Shown: piece after piece, positions 29,201-40,611 of the stretch
Position numbering within the stretch: position 1 is the first letter of the stretch
Layout of the letters: each line of letters opens with the position of its first letter
Assembly (NCBI GenBank): GCA_030141605.1
Contig: JAQGDQ010000411.1
Coordinates: 1 to 64,000, forward strand
Length of the DNA stretch: 64,000 nucleotides
Source: Tubiluchus corallicola
Lineage: Eukaryota; Priapulida; Priapulimorpha; Priapulimorphida; Tubiluchidae
Direction: 5' to 3'
Made by a program: the position numbers and the translations under genes
Notes under the pieces: model-generated
Told to the model about the DNA's origin: nothing
The model's database searches: none
The model's input: only the letters and a program-made list of their open reading frames with translations

Positions 29201-32200
29201 TTAATGATGCCGGTGCTGCTTAACAACACCAGTGCTGCTTATTGATGCAGGTGCTGCTTAATGAGTTAGGTGTTGATTAACGACACCAGTGCTGCTTAAT
29301 GATGCCGGTGCTGCTTAACAACACCAGTGCTGTTTAATGATGCTGGTGCTGCTTAATGAGTTAGGTGTTGATTAACGACACCAGTGCTGCTTAATGATGC
29401 CGGTGCTGCTTAACAACACCAGTGCTGTTTAATGATGCTGGTGCTGCTTAATGAGTTAGGTGTTGATTAACGACACCAGTGCTGCTTAATGATGCCGGTG
29501 CTGCTTAACAACACCAGTGCTGCTTAATGATGCTGGTGCTGCTTAATGAGTTAGGTGTTGATTAATGACACCAGTGCTGCTTAATGATGCCGGTGCTGCT
29601 TAACAACACCAGTGCGGCTTAATGAGTTTGGTGCTGCTTAATGACACCATTGCTGCATAATGATGCTGGTGCTGCTTAATGACACCAGTGCTGCTTATTG
29701 ATGCAGGTGTTGCTTAATGACACCAGTGCTGCTTAATGACACCAGTGCTGCTTAACGACACCAGTGCTGCTTAATAAGTTTGGTGCTGCTTAATGACACC
29801 AGTGCTGCTTAACAACACCAGTGCTGCTTAATGAGTTTGGTGCTGCTTAACGATGCCAGTGCTGCTTAATGAGTTTGGTGCTGTTTAACGATAGCAGTGT
29901 TGCTTAATGAGTTTGGTGCTGCTTAACAACACTAGTGCTGCTTAACGAGTTTGGTGCTGTTTAACGATACCAGTGCTGCTTAATGAGTTTGGTGCTGCTT
30001 AACGACACCAGTGCTGCTTAATGGTGCTGGCGCTGCTTAATGACACCAGTGCTGCTTAATGACACCAGCGCTGCTTAATGACACCAGCGCTGCTTAATGA
30101 CACCAGTGCTGCTTAATGACACCAGTGCTGCTTAACAACACTAGTGCTGCTTAATGAGTTTGGTGCTGTTTAACGATACCAGTGCTACTTAATGGTGCTG
30201 GCGCTGCTTAATGACACCAGTGCTGCTTAATGGTGCTGGCACTGCTTAATAACACCAGTACTGCTTAATGACACCAGTACTGCTTAATGACACCAGTGCT
30301 GCTTAATGGTGCTGGCACTGCTTAACAACACCAGTGCTGCTTAACAACACCAGTGCTGCTTAATGACACCAGTGCTGCTTGATGACACCGGCGCTGCTTA
30401 ATGACACCAGTGCTGCTTAATGGTGCTGGCGCTGCTTAATGACACCAGTACTGCTTAATGACACCAGCGCTGCTTAACAACACCAGTGCTGCTTAATGAC
30501 ACCAGTGCTGCTTAACAACACCAGTGCTGTTTAATGACGCCAGTGCTGCTTAACAACACCAGTGCTGTTTAATGACACCAGTGCTGCTTAACAACACCAG
30601 TGCTGCTTAATGACACCAGTGCTGCTTAACAACACCAGGGCTGCTTAATGATGCCGGTGTTGCTTAAGGACACTGGTACTGCCAACGCTGCCGGTGCTGC
30701 TTAACAACACCAGTGCTGCTTAATGATGCCGGTGCTGCTTAACAACACCAGTGCTGCTTAACAACACCAGTGCTGCTTAATGATGCCGGTGCTGCTTAAC
30801 AACACCAGTGCTGCTTAACAACACCAGTGCTGCTTAACAACACCAGTGCTGCTTAACAACACCAGTGTGCTTAATGATGCCAGTATTGCTTAACGACTCT
30901 GGTACTGCCAACGCTGCTGGTGCTGTTCTTTCTATTATACTGCTTGTGTTGACTTTGTTCGTTTTTCAGGAATGTCTCCGGAAATGTTAGAAGAGCTTTC
31001 ACACGAACCCCTCGATCTGGAGGAACTTCTTCACGAAATGCCGTTGAAACCCGTAGAAAGTGAGAACAACGAACCGGCAAACACCGGCAAAACGGATACA
31101 GCAACGTCACCCATTGTTACTTCTCCGTTGAGTGACCTGGGACAACAGGGGGTAGAACCCGGAATCATCCAGGGAGAAGACGTTCCTATATATCCAGTTT
31201 TGCTACCCACGACTACAACTATTGCTGTTCCTGTTGATAATTTTGCGAAGTATGTTAGCTGAGATAATTACCATATACTTAAAATTATAGCGTGGGAGAG
31301 AATGAATTCAGTGTAATTAATTTTGGTGGCTTTTATATAAGTTTCGACGAACTTTAATGACGTACCATTTTCAGTGATCTATGTATCAAACCACCTATGG
31401 GTTTGTCATTTGTCATGTTTTTTCAAATCAGGGCCACCGGAAGGAACTCCAAAATGGCCCTTTTTTACCTGTTTCTTGCAAAACTTACACCTCGTATTTC
31501 TAGAGACGGGGAGCAGGCCAGGGGTGGTGCTGGTAATGGTTGGATAGCTCGTTCGTGATGGGTGTAGTAGGCATATTTAGAATTTGCAGGAGAGCTACAG
31601 ATTCCCGTAACACGCGTTTTCCCGGACCCAACTCCCGATTATTTGGAAATTTTGTCGGACATCGTATAGAAAAAACATTCTAGTGGCACCTGGTGGGGCT
31701 CTTGGAAAGAGATATACAGCTTTATAGAAAGAGGAGGAACAGGGCTATACAATGACGTAGGCCACATTTCAGGTTGCCTCCACCAAGAGGAGATGTGACG
31801 AGTTGATTGGGGCTTCCATTTTGGGCCTCACTTAGAAAATTGTTGACGCCTTGCATTGTCTTGACACCATTCTATTTTATTCTGCCTATAACTTTACTTC
31901 AGTAAAAGCTGCTGCTCTCTTTGCATTTGGTAAATGAATGAACACTGTGTAGGATGTTTACGCATTACTGATTTTAGGTGCATTTATGCGCAAAAATTTT
32001 TGCAGGGCCTTTGCTAGTGTATGAAGTAAATTATGACGTGATCATCCCTTGCTCAAGGTTAAATTACGATTAAATTACGGTTATAACGCTCTGTCATAAA
32101 CTAATTAGTTAAGTAAATAGAATCAATAAAACATCTACAGTAAGTCCTCGCTTAACGATGCTAATGCGTTCTATTATCTGTGCAAAAGCTTCGTTAAACG

Positions 32201-35200
32201 AAACCAAGACTTCCATTACAAGTAATGTAAAAAACTAAAATACATTCCCGGGTGATACATAGATGCGCCTAAATCATCTAAATCAGGAGTGTGCAAATTA
32301 TCCGACTAGCCGGGCCACATTAAACTTTCCCGCAATTCCTTCGGGCCACAGGCAGTTTGATCAAGGAGCCAAGTACAGAAAGGCCTGCTAACGATTTTTT
32401 TGCATCCGACCTGCATACATCATTACTACTACACTCAAGAAACTATTTTAGAAGTTATTAAAATTTATATTACAAACCATATATTTCTACTTTCAGGACA
32501 GATAGTGGTAATTTCATTACAATGCATGATAGTAATGTGTATCAGTCTGTGTAGTACAGTGACATTAAGCTACAACAGTCTTGTAAGGGTTAATGGCATC
32601 CGATCTAGTAGAAAAAACTACCTGCACTATCTTTGGGATCGTGGCACGGACTTCAGCTGGATACACTCCATTAATCGCCCGGGCCGCACTTTCATTAGGT
32701 TGACAAATCTGTTCGCGGGCTGCACAAATTCTCTCGGCGGCACGGAAGTTGCCCGCGGGCCGCAGTTTGCACACCCCTGATCTAAGTGAAACATTTTATG
32801 AGTTTCATTCATGTTTCTGCTGATTGATTTCTTTCTGTTTTTACTCTTGTATTGTTTGCATTGTAAGCCAGCAGAAATGCAAAACATTCAATGGTTTTGA
32901 ATATATATATATTATGTTCATATTCATCATTGTTGCATTAATGTTTTGTTTTGTTAACAGGTCGGAATTACAAGAGAAGGTGGAGGCAACGTCAAATGAC
33001 TTGGATTCTCTAAAACGTCTCCTGTCCAACGGATCGTATAATTTTGATGCCTCTGAGTTTCTTGGGGTGAGTTCAAAAAATACCGAGGCTTGAATTTAAA
33101 TTTTGAATCCGGATTATTTTTGTTGAAGTTTCGTTCGCAGTAAAATTTGGTTCGTAAATAATAAGTGTTTCAGATTTCATTGATTATACATATTCACTGT
33201 GATAAATTTACAGTGAAAGTGGTTTTGTAATGTTTTCATCAACTCTGGAATGTGTCTCTGTATTGTTGTCGGTTGTTCATCATACTCAGACGGTAATTAC
33301 TGTAACGAGCCTTTACACAAAGTCTTCGCGTCATTTTGCTCAGGTTGGCGTTGCTTCTGAATTGGAAGATATCAATGGGGGGGGGGATTCCCTACGTGAT
33401 TCGCTGCACGATCGCTTGCAGTTGGCAACCTTGTCTCTAATCAAAACAACACAAGGCCGCATACCTTGTCCAAAGTGCACACCTTGTCCACACTGCACAC
33501 CTTGTCAACACCGCACACCTTGTCAACACCGCATACCTTGTTAACACCACACACCTTGTCCACACTGCACACCTTGTCAACACCGCACACCTTGTCAACA
33601 CCGCACACCTTGTTAACACCTCACACCTTTTCAACTCTTCACATTTTGTCAACAGCTCACACCTTGTTAACACCACACACCTTGTCAACGCTGCACACCT
33701 TGTTAACACCACACACCTTGTCAACACACACCTTGTCAATGCCTCACACCTAACACCTTGCATGTTGTCAACACCTCACACCTTTTCAACACTTCACACC
33801 TTTTCAACACTTTACATTTTGTTAACACTGCACACCTTGTCAACACCGCACACCTTGTCAACACCTTACACATTGTCAACACCTCACACCTTGTCAACAC
33901 CGCACACGTTGTCAACACCTTACACATTGTCAACACCTCACACCTTGTCAACACTACACACGTTGTCAACACCTTACACATTGTCAACACCTCACACCTT
34001 GTCAACACCGCACACCTTGTCAACACCTTACACATTGGCAACACCTCACACCTTTTCAACACCGCACACCTTGTCAGCACCTTACACATTGTCAACACCT
34101 CACACCTTTTCAACACTTCACATTTTGTTAACAGCTCATGCCTTGTCAACACTGCACACCTTGTCAACACCACACACCTTGTCAACACCGCATACGTTGT
34201 CAGCACCGCACACCTTGTTAACACCTTACACCTTGTTAACACCTTACACCTTGTCCATTCCACACAACTTTTCTACACCACACCTGACTTGAGTTACACC
34301 TGAACCACTTTTCCGCAATGCTCAAACTCGGCGAGACGCTGCTAGATGTTTTTGCTTGTCATGTGCGCTAATAAAACAGCCAAAATTATTTATCAGTGGC
34401 GCACTCTGCAGAGCATTGGGTGAAACGACATGTTAGCCTTGTGCATTCCTTCTGTGACCCTTGAACTAATTTTAGTTAAGTTAGCTTAAACTGCTAAGTT
34501 AGGTCCGTGATAAAACATTGAAAATGTTTGTGAAATTGTGAAGTAAGTGTTACGTTTCGTGTACATAAATTACACTAAAGTACAAAAGTAAAGTAACTAA
34601 ACAAAAACTACAGTAAAGAGTTAGCTAAAGTTTTTATCAGCTCCTAGTAGCAGAGTGTCGGTCGGCTTTGTTTGATAGTGAATTTTTAGTTCATAAGCTA
34701 AAAAATGTTGGATAAAAGTAACAATTAACTGTTATGGCAGTACAGTGCATTACTGATCGGGTAACCCGGCGCAAAATTTTGTCGCTTATTAACAGGGCTA
34801 TGGAGTCGGAGTCGACAGTAAACTTATTTGCTAAAGGAGTCAGATTCGGAGTTGTTAAAATTAGGGTGTTGGAGTTGGAGTCGGGACTCGGGAGTACACT
34901 TATTGTTAGAGGAGTCGGTGCTGAAGCTGCTAAAAATAGACAAGCTCCAACTCCAGTTATTTTTAAAGCAGTTATATATAATACTTAATGTATATTAGTT
35001 CACATAAGTAAATTATATCAGCAAAGGTAAACTTTTGATTGTTAAGGCTTAGGTGAGACGCTTCTTACTCTGGGCAGTTACAACATGTTATTAGATACCT
35101 GTTTTTCTTATAAATATTTACATGATGTTTTTGTTTGTGCAAATGTCTTTCAGGGAAACTTGAGTATAAGAAGTAACCCGATGATTCGACTTGGTAGTGA

Positions 35201-38200
35201 TAAAATGCCACTGTAACTAAGCTGCTAAAATTATATTGAGAGTTGTACAAAGTATTATCTAAAGGCAGGAGTCGGAGTCAGAGTTGAACTTGGAGCTTCT
35301 AAAATTTTAAGAGTCAGAGTTGGAGTTAGAGTTGGATGTTCTAAAATTTTAAAAGTCAGAGTTGGAGTTGGAGTTGGATCTTTTAAAATTTTAAGAGTCA
35401 GAGTTGGAGTTGGAGTTGGATCTTTTAAAATTTTAAGAGTCAGAGTTGGAGTTGGATCTTTTAAAATTTTAAGAGTCACAGTTGGAGTTGGATCTTCTAA
35501 AATTTTAAGAGTCAGAGTTGGAGTTGTAGTTGTATCTTTTAAAATTTTAAGAGTCAGAGTTGGATCTTCTAAAATTTTAAGAGTCAGAGTTGGATCTTCT
35601 AAAATTTTAAGAGTCACAGTTGGAGTTAGAGTCGGATCTTTTAAAATTTTAAGAGTCACAGTTGGAGTTGGATCTTCTAAAATTTTAGGAGTTGGAGTTG
35701 GATCTTCTAAAATTCTAGGGGTTGGAATTGGATCTTCTAAAATTCTAGGAGTTGGAGTTGGAGTTGGATCTTCTAAAGTTTTATTAGTAAGAGTTGGAGT
35801 TGGATCTTGTAAAATTCTAGGAGTTGGAGTTGGGAGTTTAATGTACAGACTTCACAGCCCTGCTTAGTTACAAATCAGCAAGTTCTCTTTTCACTGAACA
35901 GTGGTTTTGGTTTAGCAAGTAAACATCAAAGTCAGTAGTTCTAAATGTAAAAGCTGAAAGTAAACTGTCATTATTCAGTCTGGTGACAATGTTGCTTTGA
36001 TTCTCAATGTTTACAGGTGCATAATTTAGTAGCAGGATCGCCAAAAGAAATGTTGGGCTCCATAACTTATACAAGGGCATGAAGACTATAATATACAAAA
36101 TTTATGTTCAGTAATATTCCTTTCTTAATATCTGAAATATGTCCCAGTTTGTTTTCTGATAAACAAAGGCCCATTTTTGGCTTTTTTTCTTGCATAACAA
36201 CGAATAACTTCATCAAAATTGATGTTCCTTGCAAGTTCGGTTTCATTGATCAATCTTGCCAGGTCTACCAGCCATCCCCGTGTGTCATTGTGGATCTAAG
36301 GAAGTTTTTCATCTGTTTTAGTTTGTTGACTGAGCGCTCTGCACAGGCAAGAATAGAAGATATTGTGAGAATATGTACCTGATTCGGATCAGTTCAAATA
36401 CTGATCATGCCAATGTACAAGATTTAATGTTTATGGGCCCCAGAACAATGTACCGGCTGCACTCACTTTCTGAAGCGTGCTCGGAAGCCCTGCAATCAGT
36501 TGTGTTAGACGAACAACTTTACAGCTTGCGTGATGTCATACATTTCTGTTGCTTCTTCAACCTGAATAATTCACTTGAAACGGAGTGACAGAGCGAACTT
36601 TCTTTGACGCAAAAATACTAATTTGGAAACAATTTGGAAACCTCAATTTGCAAAGATTAACTTCGCAAATCATTCTGGTCTATGCTAACTTTACTGTACA
36701 CAGCGCTGTTGCCACGTGGCTAGAGCTGTTTCACCACATTATTGCTACATTATTTGGCATTACTGTTGCATTATTTATTTTCATTGCGTTTTCCTTACAG
36801 TAATTCGGATGAGGATGTTGTGTGTCGTATGAAATGTTTGTTGCTTTTTCAACATCATGCTCATTGCATCTATCTGTACTACACGTTTGCATAGAAAAGG
36901 TGTTTAGGAATTTAGTTTTCTCTGGAAAAACATGATCACGTCGTCTGCATTGGATTGTGCATTACTTAAACTATTATGCTATTTTGTCAGATGAGCCTAC
37001 TAATACAACCTGTCAATGTTTCGCGGAGTTGAAGTGGAGTTAATACTAGGAGTAGGTAATTATATTACCACTGATTTCAAAATCCTGATTCGCTGACTTT
37101 TAACGTTAAATTTACACCGTATTTTATTTATCGTAATGTTTCTGTGCAATTACGAACTTTGTAGCCGTCGTGAATTTCATACACACCTGCTGATTGCTTC
37201 ATTTGATTACAGGTAAGCAACCCCCTGACTGATTACGGTGCGTTTCCTTCTACGTCAAGCGATGATGCCAGCATCCTAGAAAGCATCTTATCTTATTTGC
37301 AGGTAATGCTACCAGCATCCTAGAAAATATCTTATCTTATTTGCAGGTAATGTTACCAGCATCCTAGAAAGTATCTTATCTTATTTGCAGGTAATGTTAG
37401 CGTCACTTGCGGCCCATAGTTAACATTAGTGGGGGTGCTGCTTCAGAAGAAAATTTAGCCATTGTTTTAGTAATGTGTAAAATAAAACAAACTTGTAATT
37501 TCAATGTTGTAATTTGTAATTGTAATTTTAAGCAAGCAAACATACAAAAATTTATGCATAAACTTGATAAAATTCTAAATTGTCGCAGTTCAAGAATTTG
37601 TCGGTACACGGGTTTTTAAACGCGTGACAACTGACAACAAACTGTGTGAGCGACAGCTCTTTCTCTACCTAGCAGCATATGCTAGCAGTGCAGCGTACAA
37701 CGTGTTATCTGAGACATAAGCGCATGCCAAACATTTAGCAAGCACTACACTCACGTACTCTGGTTTCGTAAAAGTATAAAGAAAGAATTAAAGAAAAAAG
37801 ATTCATTATATTGAATATTATCAATAATATTGAGTAAAAATAGGGGGCACCACTAGTTAGCCTTTCGACTAAATAAAGAATTGTTCTTGGAGATGATATA
37901 CATTCACACATGTGTCAAAATAGAAATGTTAGAAATTTCGAAAATTTTAATATTTTTAAAGAGTGTCACATTCTGTTCATATGTGACAGTAGTCATGTTC
38001 CTGGTTCAGTTATCTTTTATAACACCATGCATTAACTGCCTTTACTATCAATGTCAAAAGTAATATTTTTATTTTATAATAATATGTAAACGCAAAAGCA
38101 AGTGTATTCTCATAAACTGTACCTAATAGCGCTGATAACAGACAAAGATGAACCATGGGTTGTTCAGAGATGCACTTATGAAATTTTCATCGTAGGTTTT

Positions 38201-39888
38201 AATTTTTTCTACATTCTCAACTACAACAGAATAATAACCACAATTTACGTATAGTTTAACATTGGATATGGAACATGGTGCACCTCAAGGGTCCAATCTA
38301 GTTTAACATTGGCTATGGAACATGGTGCACCGCAAGGATCCAATCCAGTTTAACACTGGATATGGAATATGGTGCACCGCAAGGATCCAATCTAGGACCA
38401 CCATCATTTATTGTAACTAAAGTTTGTAAACTTTCAAAAACTGTATGAAAAGTACCTTATAAGATTCATGTCTGTGAAAGATGATTTCGCAAACAATTAA
38501 TTTGCAATTAAGAACATTTTTCTTGTAGGATGAATCAAATGAGCAAGAGCAGCTTCCATTGAAGCCAAGTAGTCTAGCTCATCCTGGCTCAAGTACAACA
38601 GGTAACTTACTCAGAATTTACTTACGTGGGAAGGTATTGCATATTAATTAAGTTAGACATGAAGAAATGTTCTTTTTTGTTGTTTTTTACCTGCCCTAAT
38701 TGGTTTACAGTTAAACCTCTGTACACCGCCCACTTTAAGACGGGGAAAAAAGTTGGTGTTACAGCGAGTTTGGTGTTATAATGAGGTGTGTTGAATTGTG
38801 TCATAGACAAGTAACAAAACAGTGAGACAAGTGTGTAAACTAGACACTAGAGTCTTCAATTTTCACTCTAAAGATTAATGAATTCAAGAAAATTAATCGT
38901 ACAAATCGGTTTTTGACCAGAAAATTTGAGCTGAAATTGTCTCCGCTTTCGACCAAAATTTCGGTACTCGACCAACCTTCAAACACGTGATGAACACGTA
39001 CGCGGCGAGCCGAGTAGAGCCGAGCGTAACCGGTCGCGCCCGAGAGTAGTCAGTGCTTTAGTGCTTTATATGCTTATTTTTCTCCGCTTTTTCATGCAGG
39101 AATAATTATGTTGTTCTTTCAAAGTAATTCTATTATGTTTTTCTTATCAATTATATCATATCTCCTGTTTGAATAAACATTTTTCCATTATTATATTTCG
39201 TTTTAGTAATACTTTACAGTTCATTTGGCGCTTGAGAACAGATTATTTGGTTTTACATTATTGCTTATGGGAATAAATGATTTGGTTTTCAAACACTTTT
39301 TAGGAACAAATTATGGTCGAAAACAGAGGTATGGCTGTATTAAATTGAATTCATTACTCACTCAAAATGAATTATGTTTATCAAGAACGTGTCACCGACT
39401 GAGCCAAGTGTACAGCATCCTCCCACAAGCTGGCATTACATCAAGGTCACTGGCGTGGGTGGTGGTATTTAATCGTATATATCAATTTACGTGGCAGATG
39501 GCAGGTAACGGGTGGCTGTATAACAGATTACTTTTATATACAGTTTAATACAGCTGTTTTGTTTCTGGCCGATTTGCAGGCGGTAAATGAGTTTGGCGGT
39601 ATGGGGTGGGGCGGTGTGGGGGGTGTATAATGAGGTTTGACTATATTTGGTTGTCATTTGCAGCCAGTTGCCATTAGGTATGCTAAAGGCTTGTAACTTG
39701 TTCTTAATGTGTCACGTTCATTTTCAGGCAAGGAACTTGTACAGTTTATATCTCCGACTGAAATGGGACTACCCGATGCCATGCTGTTTGATAGTGAAAC
39801 GGTTTTAGAAGTGCCTGAACACGCCGAGGGCGCATCAACACCTAGCTCAGCGCTAAACACTCCTGCAATTGACAAATCACTCCTGTAG
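20225..39888 (+). CDS. HSF1: Heat-shock transcription factor (HSF1 type), complete, 12 coding exons
   Basis: Trimeric activator of heat-shock genes. Exons: 20225-20359, 20727-20835, 22018-22142, 23030-23160, 24640-24715, 25147-25272, 27047-27140, 30970-31249, 32961-33066, 37213-37302, 38529-38601, 39728-39888; joined 1506 nt, 501 residues (human HSF1 has 529). The first ATG is at 20225 with G at -3; the frame reaches a little further upstream only from a TTG. Residues about 17-123 are the winged-helix DNA-binding domain with PAFLTKLW, the recognition region [18 protein letters not shown] and YIKRK. Residues about 124-205 are the HR-A/B leucine-zipper trimerisation region ([17 protein letters not shown], then [11 protein letters not shown]). 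A basic stretch with KRKTP and RQRKYAK follows, a likely nuclear signal. HR-C is near 365-394 ([16 protein letters not shown]) and an acidic activation-like tail ends in KSLL. The introns hold five separate minisatellites. HSF identity is near certain; orthology to HSF1 rather than HSF2/4 is inferred from HR-C and the tail. Confidence 0.96.
22425..22995 (+). repeat. Family G, copy 2
   Basis: Matches copy 1 over most of its length; ends about 35 bases before HSF exon 4 (23,030). Confidence 0.8.
23340..24152. repeat. 48-bp minisatellite, about 17 copies
   Basis: Unit TGTCACACCTGTCCTAAGAA plus TGTTACACTTGTAATGTCCTACTGTGGT. As 48 is a multiple of three it leaves open frames on both strands (345 codons on minus, 131 on plus); these are artefacts. 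It starts 180 bases after HSF exon 4. Confidence 0.95.
26304..26702 (+). mobile_element. Foldback MITE, family F, copy 2
   Basis: Inverted ends CACAATAAGCCTTTTCTCAG and CAGGCTTAT-type; interior shared with copy 1 at the window start. Confidence 0.65.
27434..28370 (+). mobile_element. Family J MITE whose 3' end is replaced by an array
   Basis: Begins GGGCGCCGCTTAATAGACTC and follows the intact copy at 48,336 to about its last 200 bp; there, at GAATGACTCAATGCCGGTGC, it runs into the 19-bp array instead of a closing inverted repeat. Confidence 0.6.
27681..27787. repeat. 47-bp tandem repeat, 2.3 copies
   Basis: GTTCAAGGTCGTCTGCTTCA unit starts at 27,681, 27,728 and 27,775. Confidence 0.9.
28372..30930. 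repeat. 2.5-kb minisatellite, 19-bp unit in 95-bp higher-order repeats
   Basis: Basic unit GACACCAGTGCTGCTTAAT and variants. From about 28,409 to 29,600 five variants recur in a fixed order (GAGTTAGGTGTTGATTAAC, GACACCAGTGCTGCTTAAT, GATGCCGGTGCTGCTTAAC, AACACCAGTGCTGTTTAAT, GATGCTGGTGCTGCTTAAT), a 95-bp higher-order unit with about 12-13 copies. The rest is less ordered. The array stops about 40 bases before the acceptor of HSF exon 8. GGTGCTGCTTAAT equals the terminal motif of family J MITEs (CAGTAGGTGCTGCTTAATAG). Confidence 0.95.
31575..31925 (-). repeat. Family H, copy 2
   Basis: Inverted relative of 13,985-14,342. Confidence 0.8.
32138..32860. mobile_element. Family T MITE, 3'-truncated, interrupted by a hAT MITE
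   Basis: Starts CAGTAAGTCCTCGCTTAACG after TA. Matches the left part of 3269-4624 (AAGACTTCCAT, CATTTTATG, TTTCTTTCTGTTT) on both sides of the hAT insertion. Confidence 0.6.
32284..32779. mobile_element. hAT-type MITE inserted in a family T MITE
   Basis: Ends CAGGAGTGTGCAAATTATCC and inverted CAGGGGTGTGCAAACTGCGG. 8-bp duplication ATCTAAAT / ATCTAAGT. Same family as 8735-9149. Confidence 0.9.
33455..34290. repeat. 18-bp minisatellite, about 46 copies
   Basis: Unit ACCTTGTCAACACCGCAC with many point variants. The period is a multiple of three, leaving five overlapping open frames of 95-181 codons on both strands; all are artefacts. Confidence 0.95.
34793..35862. mobile_element. hAT-type element with CAGGGCTATGGAGTCGG ends
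   Basis: Ends CAGGGCTATGGAGTCGGAGT and inverted CAGGGCTGTGAAGTC; flanks CTTATTAA / CTTAGTTA (6 of 8 identical). About half of it is a tandem array. Confidence 0.8.
35268..35850. repeat. Minisatellite of 30-42-bp units inside the hAT element
   Basis: About 15 units around GAGTTGGATCTTCTAAAATT and TTAAGAGTCAGAGTTGGA; the GGAGTTGGAGTTGG core mirrors the element's own GAGTCGGAGTCG end. The 134-codon minus frame is an artefact. Confidence 0.9.
36140..36400 (-). pseudogene. hAT transposase C-terminal dimerisation domain, broken
   Basis: Minus-strand translation gives [20 protein letters not shown], then after a one-base frameshift [20 protein letters not shown] and [14 protein letters not shown]. 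This matches the hAT dimerisation domain pattern (SAERSFSKLK..LRSTM..RL..LA.LSIE...D.DEVI..FA..KA). The frameshift and missing upstream domains show it is dead. It lies 280 bases from the hAT element at 34,793-35,862. Confidence 0.8.
37259..37396 (+). repeat. 44-bp triplication spanning the splice donor of HSF exon 10
   Basis: Three copies of AGCATCCTAGAAAGCATCTT then ATCTTATTTGCAGGTAATG. Donors GTAATG fall at 37,303, 37,347 and 37,391. Only the first keeps the HSF frame; use of the others meets TAG within a few codons. Confidence 0.92.
37421..37859 (+). mobile_element. MITE family K, copy 3
   Basis: Ends TTAGTGGGGGTGCTGCTTCA and inverted TAGTGGTGCCCCCTA. About 30 bases after the triplication. 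Confidence 0.7.
38252..38420 (+). pseudogene. Reverse transcriptase fragment with 48-bp triplication
   Basis: Encodes [14 protein letters not shown], the counterpart of the PQGS..GP box of LINE reverse transcriptases. The box itself is tandemly triplicated (starts 38,252, 38,300, 38,347). In the last HSF introns. Confidence 0.7.
38708..39643. mobile_element. Tigger-like MITE 1
   Basis: Ends CAGTTAAACCTCTGTACACC and inverted TAGTCAAACCTCATTATACA; TA flanks. Within the last HSF intron. Confidence 0.75.
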
Positions 39889-40010
39889 CTCTTACCAAAG
39901 CAGAATGGCTGTAAATAGATCGTACGAAGTTTCCAGATTTGTGATTTGCTTAATGATGATGAAAAAACACTTTGTTCATCAACTCAAGTCATTTAAGCAG
40001 CAGTAGCTAC

Positions 40011-40016
40011 ATTAAA
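40011..40016 (+). terminator. Possible polyadenylation signal (ATTAAA) of HSF
   Basis: ATTAAA variant hexamer 123 bases after the HSF stop. It is the nearest plausible signal, but the genome is AT-rich and chance matches are common. Confidence 0.3.
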
Positions 40017-40059
40017 TATGTGGAATCTTATAAGAAAAGACAGATATAGGCAGGCTCAT

Positions 40060-40130
40060 TATTGACTATAGGTCATAGCAGTTGTACTCGCAATCCAAAG
40101 CACCTGGTTCAAATCTAGGGACAGTCCTTC
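40060..40130 (+). mobile_element. tRNA-derived SINE head, fragment
   Basis: CTCGCAATCCAAAGC followed by GGTTCAAATCTAGGG, like the anticodon arm and B box of a tRNA; the rest does not fold as a tRNA. Confidence 0.35.
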
Positions 40131-40611
40131 ACACTTTTTTCTTTCGATTGACTTTGTTTTCACTAGTTCAGTTAATTGTGTCTTTATTCTATCGTTCATC
40201 ACCGCAGATTTCCGGTTGAAATTTGGACGTAATCATCTGACTAATCTGTGTTCCCCTTTGTTTCAGTTAGTTTACTGTTAGCAATGGCATTCTTTTGTAG
40301 TTATCAAGCGCTAGTGTTCTTGCAGATGTCGAAGATTTTCTTCAAGTTTTGCTACAAATTGCCTAAGAAATTTCAAAACCAATATCTTACTTAAGTACCC
40401 GCTCTCAAAAGAACTCTCGTCATTTAAGAAAGTTTGCAAGTGTTTTTGACAAGCAAAACATTAGTAAACATTGACAGGTAAACATTAGTCACTTCCTGTT
40501 ATTGCTAGTGCACCCCAAGTTTGTTAACTCTTTCAGGAGTGTAAGTGTTTGCTGCATTTTGCACGGGTTCATGAGAAACTGCTCTCACTAAACAGTGATT
40601 ACATTATATTT

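Noticed and set aside
33437-34303. Five overlapping open frames of 95-181 codons on both strands
   Set aside because: All are readings of an 18-bp repeat whose length is a multiple of three.
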